Below are positions 48,177 through 56,252 of a DNA stretch of 64,000 bases, piece by piece. This DNA is from JAKFDI01 sp036676235 (GTDB lineage: Bacteria; Pseudomonadota; Gammaproteobacteria; Burkholderiales; Burkholderiaceae_C), in NCBI GenBank assembly GCA_036676235.1, contig JAKFDI010000085.1:62001-126000 (forward strand), written 5' to 3'. The first letter of the stretch is position 1. The number at the start of each line of letters is the position of its first letter. Under the pieces are notes generated by a model that searched no databases, was not told the DNA's origin, and worked only from the letters and a program-made list of their open reading frames with translations. A program made the translations under genes and the position numbers.

Positions 48177-48387
48177 TGCGACTATCTCCTAGGTTGAACA
48201 AGAGGTCCCGATCTCGGTTATCCCCGTGGGGCAGATCAGGCCGAACCCCCTCAGCGGAAGTTGGGCGTATTGCACCAGAGGGTCCCGGCCGTGGCAAAGA
48301 AATGAGCCTTCAAAGGCTCCCGTTTGTTGTCAACGAACAACGCGCCGCAGCGGCGCTATCCTCGCGCGCTCCACCCTTGGAACCGAC

Positions 48388-49008
48388 ATGATCGACAAGC
48401 TGCTGGCTACCGCGGACAACGCGCTGCGTACCTTGTCCGGCGCGTCGCACCCCTCGCGCATCTCCCCGGCTGACGTTGTGCGCGACGGCGCGCTCGACGC
48501 GCCGGATCGCCGGCTGTCGGGCGCCCTGATGCGGGTCAACCACGTCGGCGAAGTCTGCGCGCAGGCGCTCTACAACGCCCAGGCGCTGACGACCCCGCGG
48601 GCGGATCTGAAGCGGCAGTTCGAGCAGGCCGCACGCGAGGAAACCGATCATCTCGCCTGGACCGAGCAGCGCCTGCGCGAGCTGGGCACACACACCAGCC
48701 GGCTCAATCCGCTCTGGTATGCGGGCGCCTTCGGCATCGGGCTGATGGCGGGGCGGCTGGGCAACGCCATCAGCCTGGGCTTCGTTGCCGAAACCGAAGA
48801 CCAGGTCGAGCAGCACCTCGACGGCCACCTCGCCCGGCTGCCGGCAGGCGATGCGCGATCACGCGCCGTGGTGCGGCAAATGAAGGACGACGAAGCACGG
48901 CATGCCGGCAATGCGCGCGAAGCGGGCGCCGCCGCGCTGCCGCTGCCGGTGCGTCTGGCGATGCGCGCGGCGGCGAAGGTCATGACCTCCACCGCGCACT
49001 ACATCTGA
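48388..49008 (+). CDS. coq7: Ubiquinone biosynthesis hydroxylase Coq7
   Basis: The 206-residue protein is a Coq7/UbiF-type di-iron monooxygenase adding the last hydroxyl in ubiquinone synthesis. Iron ligands are seen in the ordered motifs MRVNHVGEVCAQALY, REETDHLAW (ExxH) and KDDEARHA (ExxH). I chose the ATG at 48388, which gives the normal MIDKLL start; an upstream in-frame extension crosses the porin control region. It is divergent from the porin and convergent with osmC. No clear Shine-Dalgarno sequence is present. Confidence 0.94.
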   Translation: MIDKLLATADNALRTLSGASHPSRISPADVVRDGALDAPDRRLSGALMRVNHVGEVCAQALYNAQALTTPRADLKRQFEQAAREETDHLAWTEQRLRELGTHTSRLNPLWYAGAFGIGLMAGRLGNAISLGFVAETEDQVEQHLDGHLARLPAGDARSRAVVRQMKDDEARHAGNAREAGAAALPLPVRLAMRAAAKVMTSTAHYI

Positions 49009-49026
49009 CGCGGGCGCTTGGCGAAA

Positions 49027-49449
49027 TCAGCCGGCGACGATCTCGAAGCTCGTGGTGATCTCGGCCGTCTTGCCGAGCATGATGCTGGCCGAGCAGTATT
49101 TCTCGTGCGACATCTGGATCGCCCGCGCGACGGGCGCCTCGCTCAAGGCCCGTCCGCTCACGGTGAAATGCATGTGGATTCGGGTGAAGACCTTTGGATC
49201 GACCGGCGCCCGCTCGGAAGTCACCTTGACACCGCAAGCCGTCACGTCATGCCGCCCGCGCTTGAGGATGAGCACCACGTCGTAGGCCGTGCAGCCGGCC
49301 GTTCCGGCCAGCACGGTTTCCATCGGGCGCGGGGCGAGGTTGCGGCCGCCGCCATCGGGCGCGCCGTCCATCGTCAGGACATGGCCGCTGCCGGTTTCGG
49401 CAACAAAGCCCATGCCGGTGGCGGGAACCCAGTTCACGGTGCATTCCAT
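49027..49449 (-). CDS. OsmC family protein
   Basis: The 140-residue protein has the OsmC/Ohr fold with the two conserved cysteines Cys53 (GTAGCTAYDVV) and Cys119 (HEKYCSAS). Such proteins are thiol peroxidases for organic peroxides, although this YhfA-like subgroup is less well studied. I chose the ATG at 49449 since the family starts there; a longer in-frame form has no support. It converges with coq7 with only an 18-bp gap. Confidence 0.9.
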   Translation of the reverse strand: MECTVNWVPATGMGFVAETGSGHVLTMDGAPDGGGRNLAPRPMETVLAGTAGCTAYDVVLILKRGRHDVTACGVKVTSERAPVDPKVFTRIHMHFTVSGRALSEAPVARAIQMSHEKYCSASIMLGKTAEITTSFEIVAG

Positions 49450-49565
49450 GGTCGTTTCCGAAGGTGCGCGGCGGAGCACCGCTGACAGATCGAGAGGGCG
49501 CGAATTTTGCCCTGTGTGTTTTGAGCAAAGCGGCACATCGATCGACGGCTGTGGCATCGTTGATA

Positions 49566-49594
49566 TTGCACCGCAGCAAAGCTCGCATTACACT
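49566..49594 (+). promoter_or_regulatory. Putative sigma-70 promoter of the candidate small RNA
   Basis: TTGCAC (49566-49571) and TACACT (49589-49594) are spaced by 17 bp. The -35 match is weak (TTG only) and the -10 match is four of six. A transcript would begin at about 49601-49603 and end at the terminator at 49672-49702. Confidence 0.4.
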
Positions 49595-49601
49595 GGCGGC
49601 C

Positions 49602-49702
49602 ATTGGGATCGAACTGCGCTGTGCGCCGGTCCCGGACGATTGTCTCCTCCACCTCCTCCATTGGTGGATTCAGCCCAAGGTCGCAAGGCCTTGGGCTTTT
49701 TT
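49602..49702 (+). ncRNA. Candidate small RNA (or ilvA leader) with anti-Shine-Dalgarno-like motifs
   Basis: The 326-bp gap before ilvA contains a complete transcription-unit layout without a convincing reading frame. It has a possible promoter, a stem CCACC/GGTGG with CTCCTCCACCTCCTCC exposed in or beside it (49644-49659), and a strong Rho-independent terminator AGCCCAAGG/CCTTGGGCT followed by six T (49672-49702). Two CCTCC units could pair with ribosome-binding sites. The terminator lies before ilvA, so the unit may be a separate RNA or a leader that ends early. Betaproteobacterial toxic small RNAs with such motifs are known (an Rfam family); membership is not established. Confidence 0.6.
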
Positions 49703-49775
49703 CTTGGGGCACGGGCGTGCCGAACCCGTCGGTAAGATGCCCGGCTTCATCCATCCGCCCTCTCCAGGAGACACC

Positions 49776-51350
49776 ATGGCCGGCACCGGCGGTTCGACAA
49801 CGAGCCGAAAGAAATCGACGAAACGTCCGGCCAAGCTTTCCATCAACGGCTATCTGCAGAAGATTCTGAACGCGCGCGTCTACGACGTGGCGATCGAATC
49901 GGCGCTGGAGCCGGCACGCACGCTGTCCAAGCGGCTCGGCAACCAGGTGCTGCTCAAGCGCGAGGACACGCAAGCCGTGTTCAGCTTCAAGCTGCGCGGT
50001 GCCTTCAACAAGATGGCGCAGCTTTCGACGGAAGAACTGCAGCGCGGCGTGATCTGCGCCTCCGCCGGCAATCACGCGCAGGGCGTGGCGCTGTCGGCCA
50101 AGCGGGCCGGCTGTCGGGCGCTGATCGTGATGCCGGTAACCACGCCCAAGGTCAAGGTCGATGCAGTGAAGGTTCTCGGCGGCGAAGTGGTGCTGCACGG
50201 CGAGAGCTATTCCGACGCCTACCTGCACGCGCTGGAACTGGAGCGCGAACAGGGCCTGACCTTCGTGCATCCGTTCGACGACCCGGACGTCATCGCCGGC
50301 CAGGGCACGATCGCGATGGAGATCCTGCGCCAGCACCAGGGGCCGATCGATGCGGTGTTCGTCGCCATCGGCGGCGGCGGCCTGATTTCCGGCGTGGCGG
50401 CCTACATCAAGGCCGTGCGCCCGCAGATCAAGGTGATCGGCGTGCAGACCGCCGACTCCGACGCCATGCTGCGCTCGGTGCGCGCCGGCAAGCGGGTGCA
50501 ATTGAATGATGTGGGGCTGTTCGCCGACGGCACGGCGGTCAAGCTGGTCGGCGAGGAGACGTTTCGCCTGACCCGCGAACTGGTGGACGACTTCGTGGTC
50601 GTCGACACCGACGCCGTGTGCGCCGCGATGCAGGACGTGTTCCAGGACACGCGCAGCATCCTCGAGCCCTCGGGCGCCTTGGGCGTGGCGGCGATCAAGC
50701 AGTACGTGGAGACGCACAAGATCAAGGGCCAGACGCTGATCACCATCACCAGCGGCGCCAACATGAACTTCGACCGGCTGCGCTTCGTCTCCGAGCGCGC
50801 CGAGGTGGGCGAGGAGCGCGAGGCCCTCTTCGCCGTGACGATCCCCGAGGAGCGCGGCAGCTTCAAGCGCTTCTGCGGCCTGATCGGGCCGCGCGCGGTC
50901 ACGGAATTCAACTACCGCATCTCGGACGCGCATCAGGCGCAGGTGTTCGTCGGCCTTGCGACAAGCAATCGGGGCGAATCCGAAAAGATCGCGCGCAACT
51001 TCGAGCGTCACGGCTTTGCCGCGCTCGACCTCACGCACGACGATCTCGCCAAGGAACACGTGCGGCACATGATTGGCGGGCGAAGCGCGCTGGCGCACGA
51101 CGAACGGCTGTACCGCTTCGTCTTTCCCGAGCGGCCGGGGGCGCTGATGCGCTTTCTGTCCAGCATGTCGCCGGACTGGAACATCAGCCTCTTCAACTAC
51201 CGCAACCAGGGCGGCGACTACGGCCGCATCCTGGTGGGCATCCAGGTGCCAGTGGGCGACAAGAAGGTGTTTCGCGAGTTCTTGCAGACACTGGCCTACC
51301 CCTGCGAGGACGAGACCGACAACCCGGGCTACCGGCTCTTCCTGCGCTGA
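49776..51350 (+). CDS. ilvA: Threonine ammonia-lyase (threonine dehydratase), biosynthetic
   Basis: The 524-residue enzyme turns threonine into 2-oxobutyrate, the first step to isoleucine. The PLP lysine is Lys72 in SFKLRGA, with the phosphate-binding loop GGGGLISG near residue 202 and two ACT-like regulatory domains from about residue 350, which fits feedback control by isoleucine. I chose the ATG at 49776 because CCAGGAG lies 6 bp upstream. A short Ser/Lys-rich leader precedes the fold. A terminator hairpin lies between the gene and the candidate promoter upstream, so ilvA must use its own promoter or read-through. Confidence 0.95.
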   Translation: MAGTGGSTTSRKKSTKRPAKLSINGYLQKILNARVYDVAIESALEPARTLSKRLGNQVLLKREDTQAVFSFKLRGAFNKMAQLSTEELQRGVICASAGNHAQGVALSAKRAGCRALIVMPVTTPKVKVDAVKVLGGEVVLHGESYSDAYLHALELEREQGLTFVHPFDDPDVIAGQGTIAMEILRQHQGPIDAVFVAIGGGGLISGVAAYIKAVRPQIKVIGVQTADSDAMLRSVRAGKRVQLNDVGLFADGTAVKLVGEETFRLTRELVDDFVVVDTDAVCAAMQDVFQDTRSILEPSGALGVAAIKQYVETHKIKGQTLITITSGANMNFDRLRFVSERAEVGEEREALFAVTIPEERGSFKRFCGLIGPRAVTEFNYRISDAHQAQVFVGLATSNRGESEKIARNFERHGFAALDLTHDDLAKEHVRHMIGGRSALAHDERLYRFVFPERPGALMRFLSSMSPDWNISLFNYRNQGGDYGRILVGIQVPVGDKKVFREFLQTLAYPCEDETDNPGYRLFLR

Positions 51351-51457
51351 AGCGTGAGCCGGGCCGGCCGGGTTTGCCGGTTTGCGCGGCGCGCGCCGCT
51401 GGCCCCACAATCGGCGCGAGCCCTCCCATAGCGTTAACAGACCCTAGCCCGGCTGCC

Positions 51458-52567
51458 ATGTCCGTCAACCGCTCATTGATCTCGCCGACCACCAACCCGG
51501 TGCTCGAGCGCGCGCTTCGCGACAAGCTCAAGCGCCGCAGCCAGACCACCGGCGATCTGGGCGAGCTCGAACCGCTGGCGGTACGGCTCGGGCTGATGCA
51601 GAACACGCTGAAGCCGCGCTTTCGCGCGCCGCAGATCGTGCTCTTCGCCGCCGATCACGGGCTGGCCGTCGAGGGCATCGGCAGCCAGGTATGCCGCCAC
51701 ACCGACAAGCTGGTGACCAGCCTGCTTGCCTCGGAGCTGCCGGTGTCGGTGTTCGCGCGCATCCAGGGGCTGGAGTTGTCGGTGGTCGACTGCGGCGTGG
51801 CCGCGGCGGTGCCGCCGCATGCGCGGCTGCTGGCGCGCAAGATCGCCCACGGCACGCGCAATGCGCGCGTCGCCTGCGCCATGTCGCTCGAGCAGGCGCA
51901 CGCGGCCATCCGCGCCGGCATGGAGATCGCCGACACGCTGCCGGGCACCGTGGTGGCCTGCGGCGGCATCGGCGTCGGCTCGGCCGAGAGCGCCGCGCTC
52001 GTGCTCTCGCGCCTGTCGGGCCTGGACATCCGCGAACTGCTGCCGATGGACCGCGCCGTGCCCTCGGAAGTCTGGGCGCATGTGCACAACGTGCTCGCCG
52101 CGGCGCTCGCGCGCCATCACGACGTGACCGACGCGGTGGAGGTGATGGCCGCGCTCGGTGGCTTCGAGATGGCGCTGATGGTGGGCGTAATGCTGGTGGC
52201 CGGCAGCAAGCGGCAGCTCATCATTCCCGACGGCATGGCCGCGCTCGCCGCACTGATGGTGGCCTCGCGCATCGCCCCGCCCGTCACCGACTATTGCGTC
52301 TACGCGCGCAGTCATGGCGGCGACGGGCTCGACCAGGCACTCGGCCTGTTCCATGCCTCGGCATTGCTCGAGCTGGGCATGGAGAGCGTCGACGGCACCG
52401 GCGCCACGCTCGCCTGGCCGCTCATCCGCTGTGCCGCCGCGCTGCTGAGCGAGGTGGCGGACGGTGAGGACCCGGGGCCGACATTGCCATCCAGCCTCAC
52501 GCCGGCACCCGGCCTGTCCGCCGCGCCGCCGGCGGTCGACAGCGAAAGCCCGGTCAGCAGCCGGTAA
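51458..52567 (+). CDS. cobT: Nicotinate-nucleotide-dimethylbenzimidazole phosphoribosyltransferase family protein (CobT-like)
   Basis: The 369-residue protein matches the CobT family, which activates the lower base of cobalamin. Family segments are LGELEPLAVRLGLMQ, FAADHGLAVEG near residue 69, CGGIGVGSAES and the C-terminal GTGATLAWPLIRCAAALL. The catalytic Glu of characterised CobT (RLGEGxGA) aligns with Asp312 (ESVDGTGA), so activity on the usual substrate is uncertain. No other cobalamin gene is nearby. The final 35 residues are a Pro/Ser/Ala tail. It converges with gspC. Confidence 0.85.
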   Translation: MSVNRSLISPTTNPVLERALRDKLKRRSQTTGDLGELEPLAVRLGLMQNTLKPRFRAPQIVLFAADHGLAVEGIGSQVCRHTDKLVTSLLASELPVSVFARIQGLELSVVDCGVAAAVPPHARLLARKIAHGTRNARVACAMSLEQAHAAIRAGMEIADTLPGTVVACGGIGVGSAESAALVLSRLSGLDIRELLPMDRAVPSEVWAHVHNVLAAALARHHDVTDAVEVMAALGGFEMALMVGVMLVAGSKRQLIIPDGMAALAALMVASRIAPPVTDYCVYARSHGGDGLDQALGLFHASALLELGMESVDGTGATLAWPLIRCAAALLSEVADGEDPGPTLPSSLTPAPGLSAAPPAVDSESPVSSR

Positions 52568-52599
52568 AGAGCCGCCGCCAAAGCTCGGAAAAGGCCGGG

Positions 52600-53178
52600 C
52601 TACTGCCGCGTGAGCGGACGCGCGCCTGGCGCAACGCTTCGGGCGGCGGGGCGCGGCGCGATCGATGCGGGCGCCACGGCAGGGCGCGGCGGCGGCGCAC
52701 GGCCGCTGCTGTTCAGGCGAGCCGGCTGCGGCAGCGTGCCGGTCGCTACCGGTGGAAGCAGCGGCAACTCGAGCGTCGCCACCGCCGGCCCGCCGGCCGG
52801 GCCGATGACGGCGCTGCGCAGGCTGACCGACTGCAGCACGAGTTCGTCGTCCAGCGGCGCACCCACGGCAAAGGCGCGCGGCAGCTTGCCGTCCACCGTG
52901 ATGAGGGCGAAGCCCTCGGTGGCGGGCGGCTTGGCGGCCATGATGCCGGTGAGCTTGAAACGGGCGGCGATCTCCGGTGCCGGAGCCGCCGCCGCGGTCA
53001 TGGTGGCGGGCGCCGAGCCGATCACGCGGCTCAGGTCGCCCTGCGCCGTGAGTTCCATGGCGACGGGCACGGCATGCGTCGGCGCACGCGGCGAACTGAC
53101 CGCCAGCCGCATGCCCCAGAAGGCGAGGCTAGTGGCCACCAACGCCCAGATGACAAACGCGGAAAAACGTGCCGGCAT
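52600..53178 (-). CDS. gspC: Type II secretion protein GspC (short form)
   Basis: The 192-residue protein has one N-terminal transmembrane helix (about 7-26), a homology-region-type beta domain (about 70-140, with KLTGIMAAKPPATEGFALITVDG) that contacts the secretin GspD, and a Pro/Ala/Arg-rich tail with no PDZ or coiled-coil domain. Longer GspC proteins usually have one. I chose the ATG at 53178; upstream in-frame codons cross gspG. It is divergent from gspG across 60 bp, and its promoter would overlap that of the gspG operon. Confidence 0.85.
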   Translation of the reverse strand: MPARFSAFVIWALVATSLAFWGMRLAVSSPRAPTHAVPVAMELTAQGDLSRVIGSAPATMTAAAAPAPEIAARFKLTGIMAAKPPATEGFALITVDGKLPRAFAVGAPLDDELVLQSVSLRSAVIGPAGGPAVATLELPLLPPVATGTLPQPARLNSSGRAPPPRPAVAPASIAPRPAARSVAPGARPLTRQ

Positions 53179-53238
53179 GCGGCGATTATCATTCAGCGCC
53201 CTCGATGCGGCGGGCTCGCCGCCGACCGGAAACCACCC

Positions 53239-53667
53239 ATGACGAGAACCCTGAAACGGCGCCTTCGCGGCTTCACGCTGATCGAGCTGATGGTCGTGCT
53301 GGTGATCATCGGCGTGCTCGCCGCGCTGATCGCACCCAACGTGCTGGAGCGTGCCGACGACGCCCGCGTGACCGCCGCACGCACCGACGTGAACAACCTC
53401 ATGCAGGCGCTCAAGCTGTACCGGCTCGACAACCTGCGCTACCCGAGCAACGAGCAGGGCCTGCAGTCGCTGGTGGCCAAGCCCACCGTTGGCGCGATCC
53501 CGCCGAACTGGAAGCCGTACCTCGACAAGCTGCCCAACGACCCCTGGGGCCAGCCCTATCAGTACGCCAACCCGGGCGTGAAGGGCGAGATCGACGTCTA
53601 CAGCTACGGCGCCGACGGCACCGTCGGCGGCGAAGGCAGGAACGCCGACATCGGCTCGTGGCAGTAG
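53239..53667 (+). CDS. gspG: Type II secretion major pseudopilin GspG
   Basis: The 142-residue prepilin has the cut site RG/FTLIELMVVLVIIGVLAALIAPNVL from residue 11 and the GspG-specific C-terminal region WGQPYQYANPGVKGEIDVYSYGADG with the acidic calcium site. It forms the shaft of the pseudopilus that drives secretion. I chose the ATG at 53239 for its normal leader length. It starts the operon gspG-H-I-J-K-L-M-N-D-E-F. Confidence 0.96.
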   Translation: MTRTLKRRLRGFTLIELMVVLVIIGVLAALIAPNVLERADDARVTAARTDVNNLMQALKLYRLDNLRYPSNEQGLQSLVAKPTVGAIPPNWKPYLDKLPNDPWGQPYQYANPGVKGEIDVYSYGADGTVGGEGRNADIGSWQ

Positions 53668-53689
53668 CCGTGTCCACCCGCGAGCGCCC

Positions 53690-54142
53690 ATGAAAGCTCT
53701 CGCCGTGAAGCGCCGTAGTCGTGGCTTCACGCTGATCGAGCTGATGGTCGTGGTGGCGCTGATTGCCGTCGCCTCCGCCGCCGTGACCCTGGCCCTGCGC
53801 GACCCGAGCGCCACGCAGCTCGAACAAGAGGCGGCGCGCCTGGCAGCCTTGCTCGAATCGGCCCGCGCCGAAGCACGCGCCTCGGGCCTCGCCGTGCGCT
53901 GGGAACCGCGCCCGGCCGATGCCGACGCCAGTGGCTTCCAATTCATCGGCCTGCCGCCGTCGGTGAAGTTGCCGCAGCGCTGGCTGGCCGAGGGCGTGAG
54001 CGCCGAAGTCGTCGGTGCACGCGCCGTGGTGCTCGGGCCCGAGCCGATGATCGGCGCCCAGCGCATCGTGCTCAGCCTCGAGGATCGGCGGCTCACGCTC
54101 GCGACCGACGGACTGGGCGCCTTCGCGGTCGACACGCAATGA
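53690..54142 (+). CDS. gspH: Type II secretion minor pseudopilin GspH
   Basis: The 150-residue prepilin has a GFTLIELMVVVALIAVASAAVTLAL segment with cleavage after Gly12 and a GspH/FimT domain with LEQEAARLAALLESARAEARASG. It is expected at the pseudopilus tip region. It is 22 bp after gspG and overlaps gspI by 4 bp. Confidence 0.93.
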   Translation: MKALAVKRRSRGFTLIELMVVVALIAVASAAVTLALRDPSATQLEQEAARLAALLESARAEARASGLAVRWEPRPADADASGFQFIGLPPSVKLPQRWLAEGVSAEVVGARAVVLGPEPMIGAQRIVLSLEDRRLTLATDGLGAFAVDTQ

Positions 54143-54516
54143 ACCTGCGCCCCAGCCAACACGGTGGCTTCACGCTGATCGAGGTCTTGGTGGCGCTTTC
54201 GATCGTCGCCGTCACGCTGGGTGCCGGCATCAAGGCGGCGGGGGCGCTGGCCAACAACGCCGAGCGCATGGCCGAGATCACCGAGGCGCAGTGGTGCGCC
54301 GACAACCAGCTCACGGCGCTGCGCCTGCCCACGCAGCGCCAGTTGCCCAGCATCGGCGATGCGGAATTCGCCTGCACGCAGCTCGGCCATGTGTACCGCG
54401 GCCGGCTGCAGGTGCGGCCGACGCCGAACCCGAACTTCCGCCGCGTCGACGCGCAGATGTTCAATGCGGCCGGCCAGCCGGTGCTCAACCTGTCGACGGT
54501 GGTTTCGCGATGGTGA
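54139..54516 (+). CDS. gspI: Type II secretion minor pseudopilin GspI
   Basis: The 125-residue prepilin has GGFTLIEVLVALSIVAVTLGAGIKAAGAL from about residue 10 and the WCADNQLTALRLP stretch typical of GspI. It starts the pseudopilus tip with GspJ and GspK. It overlaps gspH by 4 bp and gspJ by 7 bp. Confidence 0.93.
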   Translation: MNLRPSQHGGFTLIEVLVALSIVAVTLGAGIKAAGALANNAERMAEITEAQWCADNQLTALRLPTQRQLPSIGDAEFACTQLGHVYRGRLQVRPTPNPNFRRVDAQMFNAAGQPVLNLSTVVSRW

Positions 54517-55151
54517 CGACGCTGACGATGCGGCGCACACGCGGCTTCACGCTCATCGAGGTGCTGGTGGCGATGACGATCATGGCGATCCTTGCCGTGA
54601 TGGCGTGGCAGGGCGTGGACGGCATCATGCGCACGCGCAACGCCAGCCAGGCACGCCTCGACCAGACCCTGCGCCTGGGCACCGTGATCGCACAGTGGGA
54701 GCGCGACCTCGCCGCGCTGCAGGAAACGAGCGCCCTGCCGAGCGCGCTCGCGTTCGACGGCGCCAGCCTGCGCCTCACGCGGCGCGCCGAACGCGGCATG
54801 CAGCTCGTGGTGTGGTCGCTGCGCCCGGGTGCGGGCGGAAGTGCCGGCGTGCTGCAGCGCTGGGCCGGTCCGCCGGTCACCGGTGTCGACGAACTGCAGG
54901 AGATGTGGATGCGCTCGCAGCAGTTCCAGGGCAACGAGCCGGGTCAGGTCGATGCGCTCGACGGCGTCGTGACCTGGCAGCTCTACTGCCACCAGGGCAC
55001 GAGCTGGGCGAACTGCCAGTCCACCGGCAACGTGCAGGACGACGCCCGCATCGCCCTGCCCCGCGGGCTGCGGCTCGTGCTCTCGTTCGCCGAAGGCAGC
55101 GGGCTCACCGGCGAGTTGACGCGGGACGTGGCCCTGCCGCCGTCTTTCTAA
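54510..55151 (+). CDS. gspJ: Type II secretion minor pseudopilin GspJ
   Basis: The 213-residue prepilin has RGFTLIEVLVAMTIMAILAVMAWQG from about residue 11 and family segments QWERDLAALQE and RLTRRAERGMQLVVWSLR. It is part of the GspI-J-K tip complex. The ATG at 54510 lies inside gspI, and the gspK start shares one base with its stop (TAATG). Confidence 0.94.
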   Translation: MVTTLTMRRTRGFTLIEVLVAMTIMAILAVMAWQGVDGIMRTRNASQARLDQTLRLGTVIAQWERDLAALQETSALPSALAFDGASLRLTRRAERGMQLVVWSLRPGAGGSAGVLQRWAGPPVTGVDELQEMWMRSQQFQGNEPGQVDALDGVVTWQLYCHQGTSWANCQSTGNVQDDARIALPRGLRLVLSFAEGSGLTGELTRDVALPPSF

Positions 55152-56140
55152 TGACAAAGCGACGCACACAAGGTGGGGCGGCGCTGCTGATGGCGATGAT
55201 GATCGTCGCCCTCATCGCCACCGCGGCCGCGTCGATGATCTGGCAGCAGTGGCGCGCGGTGCAGGTCGAATCGGCCGAGCGGGCGCGCGCGCAGGCGGCG
55301 TGGATCCTCAACGGCGCGCTCGACTGGGGCCGCATGATCCTGCGCGAGGACAGCCGCTCGCGCGGCGCCGACCACCTCGGCGAGCCTTGGGCGCTGCCGC
55401 TGGCCGAGGCGCGGCTGTCGACCTTCCTCGCCGTCGACGACGCCAATGTGGACGACGCACCGGACGCCTTTCTCTCCGGCCACATCGTCGATGCGCAGTC
55501 GAAGTACAACCTGCGCCGGCTCCACGACGGCGGCAAGGTGAACGCCACGGAGGTGCTGGCCTTCGGCCGGCTGCTCGAATCGATCGGTCTCGAATCGGCG
55601 CTGGCGGGGCGCATTGCCAACGGCCTGAGAGATGCGGCCGGGCCGGCGGTCGGCGCCCAGGGCGACGGTCCGGCACCGGGCGGTGCCGCCGCCACCGCCT
55701 CGGGTGCGCCGACCCCACTCCGGCCGCAATCGGTCGACCAGCTCGGCTGGCTCGGCGTCGACGCCGAGTCGATCCGCCGCATGTCGCCGTACGTGGTGCT
55801 GCTGCCGGCCCCCACCCCAGTCAACCTGAACACCGCCTCGCGCGAAGTGCTGATGGCGGCCATCGACGGGCTGGACGCCGGCAGTGCCGAACGGCTGATC
55901 CAGGCGCGCCAGCGCACGCCGTTCAGCAACATCAACGCGGCGAAGGCGCTGCTGCCCGGCGGCATCACCCTCGACCCGAACCGCGCTGACACCTCGTCCA
56001 GCTATTTCGAGCTGCACGGCCGCCTGCGCCTGGAGGACCGCATCCTCGACGAGGTGTGGCTGGTGCACCGCAACGGCAACAACGTGATCGCGCTGCAGCG
56101 CCAGCGCGCCAGCAGCCGCGAGGCGGCGGGCGTGCAGTGA
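55151..56140 (+). CDS. gspK: Type II secretion minor pseudopilin GspK
   Basis: The 329-residue prepilin starts with QGGAALLMAMMIVALIATAAASMI, which lacks the Glu5 of other pseudopilins, as is normal for GspK. The large domain includes SHGHI-like LSGHIVDAQSKYNLRRL and PTPVNLNTASREVLMAAIDGL, with a Gly/Ala/Pro-rich insert near residues 160-190. GspK caps the pseudopilus tip. Confidence 0.94.
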   Translation: MTKRRTQGGAALLMAMMIVALIATAAASMIWQQWRAVQVESAERARAQAAWILNGALDWGRMILREDSRSRGADHLGEPWALPLAEARLSTFLAVDDANVDDAPDAFLSGHIVDAQSKYNLRRLHDGGKVNATEVLAFGRLLESIGLESALAGRIANGLRDAAGPAVGAQGDGPAPGGAAATASGAPTPLRPQSVDQLGWLGVDAESIRRMSPYVVLLPAPTPVNLNTASREVLMAAIDGLDAGSAERLIQARQRTPFSNINAAKALLPGGITLDPNRADTSSSYFELHGRLRLEDRILDEVWLVHRNGNNVIALQRQRASSREAAGVQ

Positions 56141-56252
56141 AACTCCTGCGAGCCGACTGCAACAATGCACCGCAAGTCATTGATTTGACGGCGATTCGCT
56201 GTTGCCCCCTCCCTACAATCGCGCTAGCCTGAGCGCCCTCGCCTCCATCCGC

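Noticed and set aside
49440..49780. A tRNA or riboswitch in the gap before ilvA
   Set aside because: No cloverleaf and no known riboswitch core could be seen; the segment fits a small terminator-ended RNA better.
49434..51410. 658-codon frame antisense to ilvA
   Set aside because: Shadow of ilvA with the same biased composition and no start signal.
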